Of a DNA stretch of 39,250 nt, positions 16,920 through 26,558 are shown piece after piece (position 1 is the first letter of the stretch; each line of letters starts with the position of its first letter). The stretch spans positions 1 to 39,250 of the forward strand of contig DASUKS010000092.1 in the NCBI GenBank assembly GCA_036278595.1, given 5' to 3'. Source of the DNA: JADMII01 sp036278595. GTDB taxonomy: Bacteria > Chloroflexota > Dehalococcoidia > DSTF01 > JACRBR01. A program made the translations under genes and the position numbers. Below the pieces are notes generated by a model, which worked only from the letters and a program-made list of their open reading frames with translations, was not told the DNA's origin and ran no database searches.

Positions 16920-16949
16920 CACGCGCGCCGTATACGCGCGTGATAGACT
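16920..16949 (+). promoter_or_regulatory. Promoter of the riboswitch-otsAB transcript with operator-like inverted repeat
   Basis: The -10 candidate is TAGACT (16944-16949), 13 bases before the aptamer. Directly upstream is a perfect 8-bp inverted repeat, CACGCGCG (16920-16927) and CGCGCGTG (16935-16942), spaced by 7 bases, where a -35 box would be expected. A bound protein there could activate or repress; none is identified. Confidence 0.45.
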
Positions 16950-16961
16950 GCGCGTGATACA

Positions 16962-17083
16962 CACAGGCAGAGCCGAATCCGCACTTGCGGAGCGGGGGAA
17001 CCACCGGCAGGGGTGAATCTCGCAAACGGCGAGTAGGTCAGCCTTCTCAGACCGAACCCGACAGCTAACCTCGCAGGCATGTG
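16962..17083 (+). ncRNA. c-di-AMP riboswitch (ydaO/yuaA motif)
   Basis: The conserved ydaO blocks occur in order: AGCCGAATCC, GAGCGGGGGAACC, GGGGTGAATCTCG, CGAGTAGG, then CCGAACCCGACAGCTAACC and TCGCAGGCAT. CACAGGC (16962-16968) can pair with GCATGTG (17077-17083) as closing helix P1 with one mismatch. This class senses cyclic di-AMP and generally turns genes off when it is high; known targets include potassium uptake, osmoprotectant and wall-hydrolase genes. Here it lies 117 bases upstream of a trehalose synthesis gene. A hairpin GACGCC/GGCGTC (17092-17116) follows without a U-tract, so the output mechanism is unclear. Confidence 0.9.
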
Positions 17084-17200
17084 AGAGGGACGACGCCAGC
17101 ATCAGGGCCGGGCGTCATCCTGTCCGGTTCCCACCCTTCGGTTGCCCTGTGCAGATCACGCCGCGATCGACGGATGTCGATACCGAAGGGAGTCTGCGCG

Positions 17201-19468
17201 TTGACGATCGCCGCCCCGCAGCCACACCCGCCGTCGTCGTCTTCAGGCATGAACGACACACCGCCGCCGACCGGCCGCCTTCTGCTCGTCGCCAACCGCC
17301 TGCCGCTTACGGCACGGCTGAACGATGACGGGCACGTGACCGTCGAGCCCTCGTCGGGCGGACTGGCGACGGGCCTTCTCGGGCCGCATGAGCGCTCGGG
17401 CGGCGTCTGGATCGGCTGGCCGGGAGAGCTGCAGCTCGACGACGAGCAGCGCTCCGAGCTGAACGAGCGCCTCGGCGAGTTGCGCGCGCAGCCCGTATAC
17501 CTGACCGAAGACGAGATCAACGAGTACTACGAGAACATGGCGAACGGCGTGCTCTGGCCGCTGTTCCATTACCTGATCGACCAGCTGCCCGATGACCTCG
17601 GCGACTGGAACGTCTTCCGCAGCGTCAACGAGAAGTTCGCCCGCGCCGTCATCGATGAATACCGGCCCGGCGACATGATCTGGGTGCAGGATTATCACCT
17701 GGTGCTCGTCCCGGCGATGCTCCGCAAAGCGCTGCCGCAGGCGCGCATCGGCTTCTTCCTCCATGTCCCATTCCCCTCATCGGAAGTGTTCAGCGTGCTG
17801 CCGTGGCGCGAGGAGATCCTCAGGGGGCTCATCGGCGCGGATCTCATCGGCTTTCACACGCCTGGATACCTGCGCCACTTCACGACGTCGCTCCGTCGTG
17901 TGCTCGGCGTCGAAGTGGACGTCGACCGACTGTGGGACGACGACCGCCAGGTGCGCGTCGGCGTCTTCCCGATGGGCATCGATTCCACCGGCTGGTCGCA
18001 GCGCGCGAAGACGGACGAAGTCGCGCGCCAGGTCGATGCACTGCGCGAGGAATCTGGCGACCGGAAGATCATCGTCGGCATCGACCGGCTGGACTACACG
18101 AAGGGCATCCCGCGCCGGCTGCTCGCCATCGACCGGCTCTTCGCCGACCACCCGGAGCTGTGCGACCGCGCGCGCGTGATCCAGGTGACCGTACCTTCGC
18201 GCGAGCACGTCGAGCAGTATGCCGAGTTCAAGCGGCGCATCGACGAGATGGTCGGGCGCATCAACGCGCGGCATGCCACCGCCACGTGGGTGCCGATCCA
18301 CCACCTGTACCGCTCGATCTCGCCGGACGAAGTGTGCGCGCTCTATAGGGCCGCCGACGTGATGCTGGTGAACCCCGTGCGCGATGGCATGAACCTGGTC
18401 GCGAAGGAGTTCGTCGCTGCGCGCACCGACGAGGACGGCGTGCTGATCCTCAGCGAATTCGCCGGCGCCGCCACCGAACTGGGCGACGCCCTGAACATCA
18501 ACCCGTACGACGTCGAGCGGTTCGCGGACCGCATCTTTCGCGCCCTGGAGATGCCCGAGAGCGAGCGACGCATGCGCATGCACTCGATGCGCCATCACGT
18601 CATGACGCATGATGTGCACGAGTGGGCGGAGTCGTTCATCAGCGCGCTCGGCGCAACAGAGTCAATCGCGATGGCGCCGAAGCCGCACTCGTCGCCGGTC
18701 GAGATCACGCGCATCATCGAGACCGTGCGCCGCTCCCCGCAGGTCGTCCTCATCCTCGACTACGACGGCACGCTCGTCCCGTTCGCACCGACGCCCGACC
18801 AGGCGTCACCGGACCCGGCGCTGATCGAGCTGCTGGAGTCGCTCGCGCGCCGTCCCGGCATGCGCGTGCACGTGGTCACCGGCCGCACCCGGACGTCGAT
18901 CGACCGCTGGCTCGGCCGATTGCCGATCGGACTCCACGCCGAGCACGGTCTCTGGTCGCGCATGACGCCTGGCAGCCCCTGGCGCATCCTTCGGCCGGTA
19001 TCGCAGGACTGGAAGGAGAAAGTGCGGTCGATCATGGAGCACTTCGTCGAGGCGACCGACGGCAGCCTCATCGAAGAGAAGACGGCATCACTCGCCTGGC
19101 ACTACCGGCTCGCGAAGGCCGACTTCACGCACGAGCACGACTTCGGCGAGTTCCAGGCGAAGGAGTTGCGGCTCCTTCTGAGCGAGATGCTCAGCAACGT
19201 GCCGGTGCAGGTCATCACCGGCTACAAGGTGGTCGAGGTCCGGCCGCAGGGCGTGAACAAGGGCATGATCGTCCCTCTGCTGCTGTCATCGCTCGACGAC
19301 GGCGGCGCCGTCTTCGCGATCGGCGACGATCGCACGGACGAAGACCTGTTCGCCGCGATGCCGGATGCCTCGCTCACCGTGAAGGTTGGTCCCGGACCCA
19401 CGCTCGCCCGCTACCACGTAAACAACGTCGAAGAGACGCGGCGGCTCCTGCGCAGCTTCGTCGAATAG
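17201..19468 (+). CDS. Bifunctional trehalose-6-phosphate synthase/phosphatase (OtsA-OtsB fusion)
   Basis: A 755-residue two-domain enzyme. Residues about 25-490 are a GT20 trehalose-6-phosphate synthase (LLLVANRLP, GGLATGLLGP, WVQDYHL, FFLHVPFPSSE, GIDRLDYTKGIP, RDGMNLVAKEF). From about 505 a HAD-family trehalose-phosphatase follows with DYDGTL at 520-525, TGRTRTSIDRWLG and FAIGDDRTDEDLF. It makes trehalose from UDP-glucose and glucose-6-phosphate in one polypeptide. TTG 17201 is chosen because GAAGGGAG ends 8 bases upstream; ATG 17249, closer to the conserved core, and ATG 17174 are alternatives. The upstream c-di-AMP riboswitch implies osmotic or second-messenger control. Confidence 0.95.
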   Translation: MTIAAPQPHPPSSSSGMNDTPPPTGRLLLVANRLPLTARLNDDGHVTVEPSSGGLATGLLGPHERSGGVWIGWPGELQLDDEQRSELNERLGELRAQPVYLTEDEINEYYENMANGVLWPLFHYLIDQLPDDLGDWNVFRSVNEKFARAVIDEYRPGDMIWVQDYHLVLVPAMLRKALPQARIGFFLHVPFPSSEVFSVLPWREEILRGLIGADLIGFHTPGYLRHFTTSLRRVLGVEVDVDRLWDDDRQVRVGVFPMGIDSTGWSQRAKTDEVARQVDALREESGDRKIIVGIDRLDYTKGIPRRLLAIDRLFADHPELCDRARVIQVTVPSREHVEQYAEFKRRIDEMVGRINARHATATWVPIHHLYRSISPDEVCALYRAADVMLVNPVRDGMNLVAKEFVAARTDEDGVLILSEFAGAATELGDALNINPYDVERFADRIFRALEMPESERRMRMHSMRHHVMTHDVHEWAESFISALGATESIAMAPKPHSSPVEITRIIETVRRSPQVVLILDYDGTLVPFAPTPDQASPDPALIELLESLARRPGMRVHVVTGRTRTSIDRWLGRLPIGLHAEHGLWSRMTPGSPWRILRPVSQDWKEKVRSIMEHFVEATDGSLIEEKTASLAWHYRLAKADFTHEHDFGEFQAKELRLLLSEMLSNVPVQVITGYKVVEVRPQGVNKGMIVPLLLSSLDDGGAVFAIGDDRTDEDLFAAMPDASLTVKVGPGPTLARYHVNNVEETRRLLRSFVE

Positions 19469-19594
19469 CCGGCTGCTGCTTCGTCCATCGCCGGGGCGGC
19501 GCAATCCACGCGCGATCGTGGTGCGTATCTGTCTCGGCCGGTCGATGCGGAGTACGCTATGGCTGACGACCCGGCGAGAGATAAGGAGCGGGCA

Positions 19595-19951
19595 ATGGCT
19601 GAAGATTGGGCACGACCCGTCGTGCACTGGGACCTCCAGGCACGCGATCCGCAGAAGCAGCGCGAGTTCTACGCGGAGATGTTCAACTGGCAGATCGGCG
19701 ACGCGCCGCTGATGTCAGTCCCGGCGGGCATCGGCGGGCCGCCGCCGGAGTTCCTGTCCGGCAACATCCTGCAGTCGGAGCATGCCGGGATCTCGCTGTA
19801 CGTGCAGGTGCTTGATCTGCGCAAGACGCTCGATCGCACGCCGTCGCTTGGTGGCACGGTGCTGAGCCAGCCCATCGATATCCCGAACGGCCCGACGCTT
19901 GCGACGATCACGGATCCGGAGGGGAACCGGCTCGTCCTCGTGCAGCAATAG
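19595..19951 (+). CDS. VOC (glyoxalase/dioxygenase-fold) family protein
   Basis: A 118-residue single-unit VOC protein: PVVHWDLQARDPQKQREFYAEMFNW is the first beta-alpha-beta module and ATITDPEGNRLVLVQQ the end of the second. Such proteins dimerise to form a metal site; substrates vary widely and none can be named here. AAGGAG ends exactly 6 bases before ATG 19595, so this start is preferred to ATG 19559. It converges with the E2 gene with a 6-base gap. Confidence 0.85.
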   Translation: MAEDWARPVVHWDLQARDPQKQREFYAEMFNWQIGDAPLMSVPAGIGGPPPEFLSGNILQSEHAGISLYVQVLDLRKTLDRTPSLGGTVLSQPIDIPNGPTLATITDPEGNRLVLVQQ

Positions 19952-19957
19952 CGTTCG

Positions 19958-21313
19958 TTAGAGGATCAGCCGGATCGGCTGCTCGAGCAGCGATTTGATC
20001 TCGCTGAGGAACTGCGCGCCCTGCGCTCCGTCCGTCACCCTGTGGTCCGCAGACAGGGCGACCTTCATCAGCTGCTTGACGCCGACGATGCCGTCGCGCA
20101 CCGCCGGTTGGTCCATCACGCTGCCGACCCCCAGGATCGCCGTCTGCGGCGGCTGGATGATGCCGATCAGCGTCTCGACGCCGTACGCGCCAAGGTTCGT
20201 GATCGTGAACGTGCCATCGTTCACTTCCTCCGGGCGCAGTGCACCGCCCTTCGCCCGCAGCGCCAGGTCCTTCGTCTCGCGCGCGATCTCGGGCAGGTTC
20301 TTGCGCCCGACGTCGAGCACCGCCGGTGCGATCAGCCCGTCTTCCATCGCGATCGCGATGCACACGTTCTGCTGGTCGTGCTGGAGCACCTGCTCGTTGG
20401 TATAGGTCGTGTTGAACTGCGGGTGACGCTGCAGTGCGATCGCGCACGCGCGCACGATCAAGTCGTTGATGCTAACGCGCGCCTCATCTGCCACCTGCGC
20501 ATCGTTGACCTGCCGTCGCAGCGCCAGCGCGTCCGTCATGTCGATATCGACCAGCAGGTAGTAGTGCGGGGCTTCGCGTTTGCTCTGCGACATGCGTCGC
20601 GCGATGGTCTGCCGCATGCGGCTCATCGGCACGGCCTCGGCGGGGCGCGGCGGGGCCGAGGCGGCCCGGGGCGAGGAGGGCGCCGCGGCCGGCGCCGGGG
20701 GCGCCGGGCGGCGCGCCGACTGTCCTTGCGCGAACTCCTCGACGTCGTGGCGCAGGATGCGTCCGCCGGGCCCGCTCCCGCGCACCTCGTGCAGGTCGAC
20801 GCCGCGGTCTTCGGCGATGCGGCGCGCGAGCGGCGTCGCGTGCACGCGGCCGTTGCCTCGTCCGTCGTGCGGCTGTGCTTCTGCTGTCGACGGCTGGGGC
20901 TTGTGCACCTCCGGCGGCGATGGCGGCGTCGGCGGCTGCTCGCTGACCGGCGTCGCCTCGATCGTCGGCGATGCCTCGCCGCGCGTCTGCGACACGCCTG
21001 CGAGTGGGGCGGCAGCCGGAGCAGGGGCCTCGCTGGCCGTTACCGGGCCGCCCGTGTACTTCGAGATGTCGTCGGTCTGTGCGCCGATGACGGCGATCAC
21101 CTCGCCCACCTTCACGACGTCGCCCTCGTCGGCGAGCGCCTTACGGAACGTGCCGGCGCCGAACGCCTCGATCTCGATGTTCGCCTTGTCCGTCTCGATC
21201 TCGGCGATGATTTCGCCGCGCTCGACGGCGTCGCCCTCATGCTTGAGCCAGCGCAGCACCGTTCCTTCGGTCATGTCGGCGCCCATCTGCGGCATCACGA
21301 CTTCCGAGATCAT
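19958..21313 (-). CDS. Dihydrolipoamide acyltransferase (E2) of 2-oxoacid/acetoin dehydrogenase
   Basis: A 451-residue E2 core subunit. The N-terminal lipoyl domain (1-80) has ETDKANIE with lipoyl Lys43; an Ala/Pro-rich linker follows; the E1/E3-binding domain (about 165-200) reads ATPLARRIAEDRGVDLHEVRG; a second linker precedes the catalytic domain (about 245-451) with DHRVTDG, His424 and Asp428 being the active-site pair. It transfers the acyl group from E1 to CoA. The final YTNEQVLQHDQ-to-PPQTAIL stretch fits the pyruvate/acetoin group. ATG 21313 overlaps the E1-beta stop as ATGA, so translation is coupled. It is the last gene of the lip-pdh operon. Confidence 0.93.
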   Translation of the reverse strand: MISEVVMPQMGADMTEGTVLRWLKHEGDAVERGEIIAEIETDKANIEIEAFGAGTFRKALADEGDVVKVGEVIAVIGAQTDDISKYTGGPVTASEAPAPAAAPLAGVSQTRGEASPTIEATPVSEQPPTPPSPPEVHKPQPSTAEAQPHDGRGNGRVHATPLARRIAEDRGVDLHEVRGSGPGGRILRHDVEEFAQGQSARRPAPPAPAAAPSSPRAASAPPRPAEAVPMSRMRQTIARRMSQSKREAPHYYLLVDIDMTDALALRRQVNDAQVADEARVSINDLIVRACAIALQRHPQFNTTYTNEQVLQHDQQNVCIAIAMEDGLIAPAVLDVGRKNLPEIARETKDLALRAKGGALRPEEVNDGTFTITNLGAYGVETLIGIIQPPQTAILGVGSVMDQPAVRDGIVGVKQLMKVALSADHRVTDGAQGAQFLSEIKSLLEQPIRLIL

Positions 21314-22296
21314 CTGGTCACCCCCTCGAGAAGGTCGATCGCAAGCGCGACGATATCCGCTTCCTGGGGCAGTGCGGCCTGCTCCAGATCGTGGGAGTAT
21401 GGCATCGGGACGTCGGAGCCCGAACACCGCAGAATGGGCGCGTCGAGGTAGTCGAACGCCTCCTCCTGGATGATCGACACGACTTCGCCCCCGAAGCCGC
21501 CGAACTTCCAGTCGTCTTCGATGACGATCGCGCGGTTCGTCTTTCGCACTGAGGCGACGATGCCTTCGATGTCGAGCGGACGCAAGGTGCGGAGATTCAG
21601 CACCTCTGCCTCGATCCCTTCTTCTGCGAGCTGCTGGGCCGCGCGGTAGGCCTGGTGGACGCTGCCCGAGTAGCCGATGAGTGTGACGTCCTTGCCCTGG
21701 CGCATGATCTCCGCGCGCCCGAACGGCAGCCGGTACGGCTCTTCCGGCACTTCGCCTTTGGCTGCGTACAGCGCGGTGTGCTCGATGAAGACGACCGGGC
21801 TTTCGTCGTCGAACGCGGTCATCAGCAGTCCCTTCGCGTCGTACGGCGTCGCCGGTACGACGACCTTGAGCCCGGGCACGTGGGCGAACCAGCCCTCGAG
21901 GCTGTGCGAGTGCTGCGCGCCGAGCTGGCTGCCGGCGCCGCCCGCCATGCGCAGCACGAGCGGCACCGTGATCTGCCCGTTCGACATGTAGTGCAGCTTC
22001 GAGGCGTTGTTGACGATCTGGTCGATGGCGAGCAGGCTGAAATTGATGGTCATCAGCTCCACCATTGGCCTGAGTCCGGCCATCGCCGCACCGATGCCGG
22101 CGCCGGTCACGACGGACTCGCTGATCGGCGTGTCCTTCACGCGCCGCTCGCCGAACTCCTCGAGGAAGCCCTTCGTCACCGCGTACGAACCGCCGTAGGC
22201 GCCGATGTCTTCGCCCATGAGGAAGACGCGGTCGTCGTTCTGAAGCTGGTAGCGCAGCGTCTGGCGCAGCGCCTCGCGATACGTGATCTCAGGCAC
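21310..22296 (-). CDS. 2-oxoacid (pyruvate/acetoin) dehydrogenase E1 component, beta subunit
   Basis: A 328-residue E1-beta subunit: MGEDIGAYGGSYAVTKGF, PISESVVTGAGIGAAMAGLRP, INFSLLAIDQIVNNASKLHYM, LGAQHSHSLEGWFAHVPGLKVVVP and LIGYSG are the hallmarks. With E1-alpha it forms the ThDP-dependent decarboxylase. GTG 22296 is chosen because GGAGG lies 6 bases upstream and homologues begin at this point; it overlaps the E1-alpha gene by 8 bases. The longer frame to 22392 runs through E1-alpha coding sequence. Confidence 0.94.
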   Translation of the reverse strand: MPEITYREALRQTLRYQLQNDDRVFLMGEDIGAYGGSYAVTKGFLEEFGERRVKDTPISESVVTGAGIGAAMAGLRPMVELMTINFSLLAIDQIVNNASKLHYMSNGQITVPLVLRMAGGAGSQLGAQHSHSLEGWFAHVPGLKVVVPATPYDAKGLLMTAFDDESPVVFIEHTALYAAKGEVPEEPYRLPFGRAEIMRQGKDVTLIGYSGSVHQAYRAAQQLAEEGIEAEVLNLRTLRPLDIEGIVASVRKTNRAIVIEDDWKFGGFGGEVVSIIQEEAFDYLDAPILRCSGSDVPMPYSHDLEQAALPQEADIVALAIDLLEGVTR

Positions 22297-23329
22297 GGCC
22301 GTCCTCCTCGAGCTTCGGTGAGCGTGCGTACACATCCCGCATGAGGCTCTCGCGGGATGGCGCCGGGCTCTGCTCCGCGAACTCCGCCGCATCCTGGGCG
22401 ATTTGGTCGACCTCTTCCTGCATGCGCGCGACGTCGGCTTCCGCGATCACCCCGGCATCGAACAGGCGGCGCTTCATCTGCTCGATAGGATCGAGCGCGC
22501 GCCAGCGCTCCACTTCGTCCTTGTGACGGTAGAACTCCGGGTCCGACATCGAGTGCCCGCGGAAGCGGTAGCAGATCGCCTCGAGGAACACCGGCCCGTC
22601 GCCGGACCGGACGCGCTGCGCGAGGCGCGCGACCGTGTCGTGCATCGCGACGACATCCATGCCGTCGACCTGCTCCGCGTGGATGCCGTACGCCTCCGCG
22701 CGCTTGTACACCTCGACGAGCGCCGAGACGCGCTGCACCGCCGTACCCATGCCGTAGAAGTTGTTTTCGACGATGAACAGCAGCGGCAGCTTCCACACCG
22801 CCGCCAGGTTGAGCGACTCGTGGAACTCGCCCTCGTTGACCGCGCCATCGCCGAGGAAGTTCACCGCGATGCGGTCCGTCCCCTTGTACTGCTCGGCGAG
22901 CCCGAGCCCGCAGGCGAGCGGCATGTGCCCGGCGACGATCGCGTAGCCACCGAGGAACGACTTGCTGACGTCGAACAGGTGCATCGAGCCGCCGCGGCCG
23001 CCTGTGACACCCGTCTCCTTCCCGAACAGCTCCGCCATTACGCGCTTCGGGTCGAGGCCGCGGGCGAGCGCGTGCCCGTGCTCGCGGTAGTGGCTGACGA
23101 CGTAGTCGTTGTCGCGCAGCGCCGATATCGCGCCGGTCGCCACCGCTTCCTGCCCGATGTAGAGGTGCAGGAAGCCGTGGATCTTGCCGCGCGCGTACAT
23201 CTCCGCCGCCTTCTCTTCGAAGCGGCGGATCTCCATCATCCTGTGCAGCAGCGCTACCGCCTGGTCATCGCTGATGCCGGTGCCGTCTCTCTTCGTCAGG
23301 GTTCCGCTCTTGCCATTTGCCATTGTCAT
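22289..23329 (-). CDS. 2-oxoacid (pyruvate/acetoin) dehydrogenase E1 component, alpha subunit
   Basis: A 346-residue E1-alpha subunit. The ThDP/Mg2+ motif is GDGAVNEGEFHESLNLAAVWKLP...ENN. The substrate-side HGFLHLYIGQEAVA, YREHGHALARG and the phosphorylation-loop-like YRFRGHSMSDPE are conserved. It decarboxylates pyruvate (or acetoin, by the AcoA-like features) and passes the acyl unit to the E2 lipoyl arm. ATG 23329 overlaps the lpdA stop as ATGA. An in-frame second ATG (23323) is possible. The position between E3 and E1-beta supports a full complex operon. Confidence 0.94.
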   Translation of the reverse strand: MTMANGKSGTLTKRDGTGISDDQAVALLHRMMEIRRFEEKAAEMYARGKIHGFLHLYIGQEAVATGAISALRDNDYVVSHYREHGHALARGLDPKRVMAELFGKETGVTGGRGGSMHLFDVSKSFLGGYAIVAGHMPLACGLGLAEQYKGTDRIAVNFLGDGAVNEGEFHESLNLAAVWKLPLLFIVENNFYGMGTAVQRVSALVEVYKRAEAYGIHAEQVDGMDVVAMHDTVARLAQRVRSGDGPVFLEAICYRFRGHSMSDPEFYRHKDEVERWRALDPIEQMKRRLFDAGVIAEADVARMQEEVDQIAQDAAEFAEQSPAPSRESLMRDVYARSPKLEEDGRA

Positions 23330-24717
23330 TCCGTCCAGAAGTGAATTGCCTGGTTATCGACGGCCAGCGCCGCCTCCTTCACCGTCTCGCCCAACGTCGG
23401 ATGCGCGGCCACCGTCCAGCCCAACTCGCGCGGTGTTGCCTCGAGTGTCATCCCGAGCGACGCTTCGGAGAGCAGCTCGGTGACCATCGGCCCGACCATG
23501 TGGATCCCGAGCGTTTCGCCGGTCCGCGCGTCGGCGACGATCTTGATCAGCCCGTCCGTCTGGTTGATCGCCTTCGCCCGCCCGTTCGCGCGCACGGGAA
23601 ACTTGCCCACGTTCACGTCGTATCCCGCCTCGCGCGCCTGCTTCTCCGTCAGCCCGACGCTCCCGACCTCCGGCTGGCAGAACGTCGCGCGCGGCATGTG
23701 CCGGTAGTCGAGCGCGGGCGATTCGCGGCCGGCCAGCCGCTCGACGACCATCACGCCCTGCGCCGATGCGACGTGCGCCAGGTTCAGGATGCCGGTGACG
23801 TCGCCGATCGCGTATACGCCGTCCGCCGCTGTCATTAGATTCGCGTCCGTCTTCACGTAGCCGCGCTCGACCTGCACGCCGATGCGGCCCGCGGCCAGCG
23901 CCTCGACGTTCGCCTCGAAGCCGATGCCGACGAGCACGCGGTCGGCGTCGATTTCCTGATCGGCGCCCTTCGCCTTGTAGCGCACGGTTGCCCGCCCGTT
24001 GCGCGCTTCCGCGCTCGTGTCCGACGCGCCGGTCACGAACTTGATGCCCTGCTTCTTGAATGCGCGCTCGAGCTGGATGCTGATCTCCTCGTCCTCGAGC
24101 GGCAGCAGGTGGTCGAGCAGCTCGAGGATCGTGACGTCGACGCCGTACGCACGCCAGAGGGTCGCGAACTCCACGCCGATCGGCCCGGCGCCGACGATCA
24201 CCACCTTCTCCGGCTGCTCGCGGAGCAAGAGGGCCTCGTGGCTCCCGATGATCACGTCGCCGTCCGTCGCCAGGCCGGGCAGCGTCCGCGGGCGCGCGCC
24301 CGTCGCGATGATCACCGCCTTCGCATCGATCGGCTCGTCGAGCCCGCGCACGCGCAACTGGTGCGGCGAGGCGAACGTGGCCTCGCCCTGGATGGTACGC
24401 ACGCCGTTCTTCGCGAGCAGGAACTCGACGCCTTTCACCATCTGGTCGACCACCTGCCGGCTGCGGTCGATCGCCTTCCCCAGGTCGATGCGCAGGTTGT
24501 CGTAGGCGATCCCGTACGTCTCGCCGTCGCGCACGAGGTTCACGACCTCGGCGTTCCACAGCAGGCTCTTGCTCGGGATGCAGCCCCAGTTCAGGCACAG
24601 CCCACCGACACGGTCGCGCTCGATGAGCACGGTGCGGAGCTTAAGCTGCGCCGCGCGGATCGCCGCGACATAGCCGCCCGGGCCGCCGCCGATGATCGCG
24701 ACGTCGTACTCACCCAT
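23326..24717 (-). CDS. lpdA: Dihydrolipoamide dehydrogenase (E3)
   Basis: A 463-residue flavoprotein disulfide oxidoreductase. FAD-binding GGGPGG (10-15), redox-active CLNWGC (Cys41, Cys46), NAD-binding VIVGAGPIGVEFA, second FAD motif VYAIGDV, and the C-terminal HPTLGE active-site His-Glu pair are all present. It reoxidises the dihydrolipoyl groups of E2 with NAD+. ATG 24717 overlaps the lipA end by 8 bases, with GAGG 9 bases upstream. Confidence 0.96.
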   Translation of the reverse strand: MGEYDVAIIGGGPGGYVAAIRAAQLKLRTVLIERDRVGGLCLNWGCIPSKSLLWNAEVVNLVRDGETYGIAYDNLRIDLGKAIDRSRQVVDQMVKGVEFLLAKNGVRTIQGEATFASPHQLRVRGLDEPIDAKAVIIATGARPRTLPGLATDGDVIIGSHEALLLREQPEKVVIVGAGPIGVEFATLWRAYGVDVTILELLDHLLPLEDEEISIQLERAFKKQGIKFVTGASDTSAEARNGRATVRYKAKGADQEIDADRVLVGIGFEANVEALAAGRIGVQVERGYVKTDANLMTAADGVYAIGDVTGILNLAHVASAQGVMVVERLAGRESPALDYRHMPRATFCQPEVGSVGLTEKQAREAGYDVNVGKFPVRANGRAKAINQTDGLIKIVADARTGETLGIHMVGPMVTELLSEASLGMTLEATPRELGWTVAAHPTLGETVKEAALAVDNQAIHFWTE

Positions 24718-25616
24718 TCCGCACGTCCTCGATCGGGATCACCGCTGCGGCGCCGCGCGGGTCGAGCGACGCCTGCTTCTCGGCGTGATACGACGACCGC
24801 ACGAGCGGTCCCGCCTCGACGTGCGTGAACCCGAGCTCCGCGCCGTAGTCGCGGAAGGCCTGGTACTCCGACGGGTCGTAGTAGCGCTCGACCGGCAGGT
24901 GGTGCATGCTCGGCCGCAGATACTGGCCGATGGTCACAATGTCGCAGGCGTGCTGCCGCAGGTCGCGCATGACGGTGAACAGCTCGTCACGCGTCTCGCC
25001 GAGCCCCACCATGAAGCCGGACTTCGTCAGCATGTCCGGCGCCATCTCCTTCGCGCGGCGGATCAGCTCGAGCGAGCGCTCGTAGCGCGCCTGCGGCCGC
25101 ACCTGCGGGTACAGCCGCGGCACCGATTCGATGTTGTGGTTCAGCACGAACGGCCGCGCCTCGACGACCTCGCGCAAGGCGTCCCAGTTGCCCTTGAAGT
25201 CGGGGATCAGCACCTCGACGCGAACAGCCGCGTCGTCGTGGCGGATGGCGCGGATGCAGGCGGCGAAGACCTCCGCGCCGCCGCTCCCGACGTCGTCGCG
25301 GTTGACGCTCGTGATAACGACGTAATCGAGGCCGAGCGTGCGGACGGCGCGCGCAACGCGGTAGGGCTCCATCTGGTCGATCTCGCCGGGCCTGCCGGTC
25401 GTGACCGCACAGAAGCCGCACGAGCGCGTGCAGACGTCGCCGAGGATCATGAACGTCGCGGTGCCGGCATTCCAGCACTCGCCGACATTCGGGCAGTGCG
25501 CTTCTTCGCACACGGTATGCAGCGCGTTCTCGCGCATCAGCGACTTCAGCCGCTGGTAGCGCTCGCCACCCGGGAAGCGGACCTTGAGCCACTCCGGCTT
25601 CCGTTCGGGACGTGCC

Positions 25617-25627
<11 letters not shown>
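24710..25627 (-). CDS. lipA: Lipoyl synthase
   Basis: A 305-residue radical SAM enzyme that inserts two sulfurs into protein-bound octanoyl groups. Both iron-sulfur clusters are encoded: the auxiliary cluster CxxxxCxxxxxC (Cys40, Cys45, Cys51) and the radical SAM CxxxCxxC (Cys66, Cys70, Cys73), with the C-terminal RSSYHAE serine ligand region. GTG 25627 is chosen: GGAGGT lies 5 bases upstream, and the start overlaps the lipB end by 11 bases. It acts on the octanoyl arm delivered by LipB, maturing the E2 encoded downstream. Confidence 0.97.
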
Positions 25628-26345
<718 letters not shown>

Positions 26346-26435
26346 ATCACAACGCCTTCGCCACTCCCCGGTATCGGCGCCCATCGCGCGGTGCAACGTC
26401 GGCGCTTCCCTCATCGAGCGGGTGATGCGGACGCA

Positions 26436-26449
26436 AATCGCGCGCGATT
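26436..26449. promoter_or_regulatory. 14-bp perfect palindrome, possible operator
   Basis: AATCGCGCGCGATT lies in the 213-base divergent interval between lipB and the sigma factor gene. GC-rich palindromes arise easily in this genome, so only its position is suggestive. Confidence 0.25.
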
Positions 26450-26489
26450 GTCATACGTTCGAAACGATGCAGTCGCCGCATATCCGGTA

Positions 26490-26507
26490 TTGTGACGCAT
26501 TGCACAA
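26490..26507. promoter_or_regulatory. CRP-like binding site upstream of the sigma gene
   Basis: TTGTGACGCATTGCACAA contains TGTGA-N6-GCACA, nine of ten bases of the classical CRP site TGTGA-N6-TCACA, as an inverted repeat TTGTG-N8-CACAA. It is 51 bases before the sigma factor start. Whether a Crp-type protein of this organism reads that sequence is unknown. Confidence 0.4.
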
Positions 26508-26558
26508 ATCTCGCGATCGGAGGATGATTGGTGATGACCAAACATCCGGGAGGGCGGC

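Noticed and set aside
16791..17102. Upstream extension of csbD
   Set aside because: It reads antisense through the promoter and c-di-AMP aptamer and has no start signal; AAAGGAG precedes ATG 16790.
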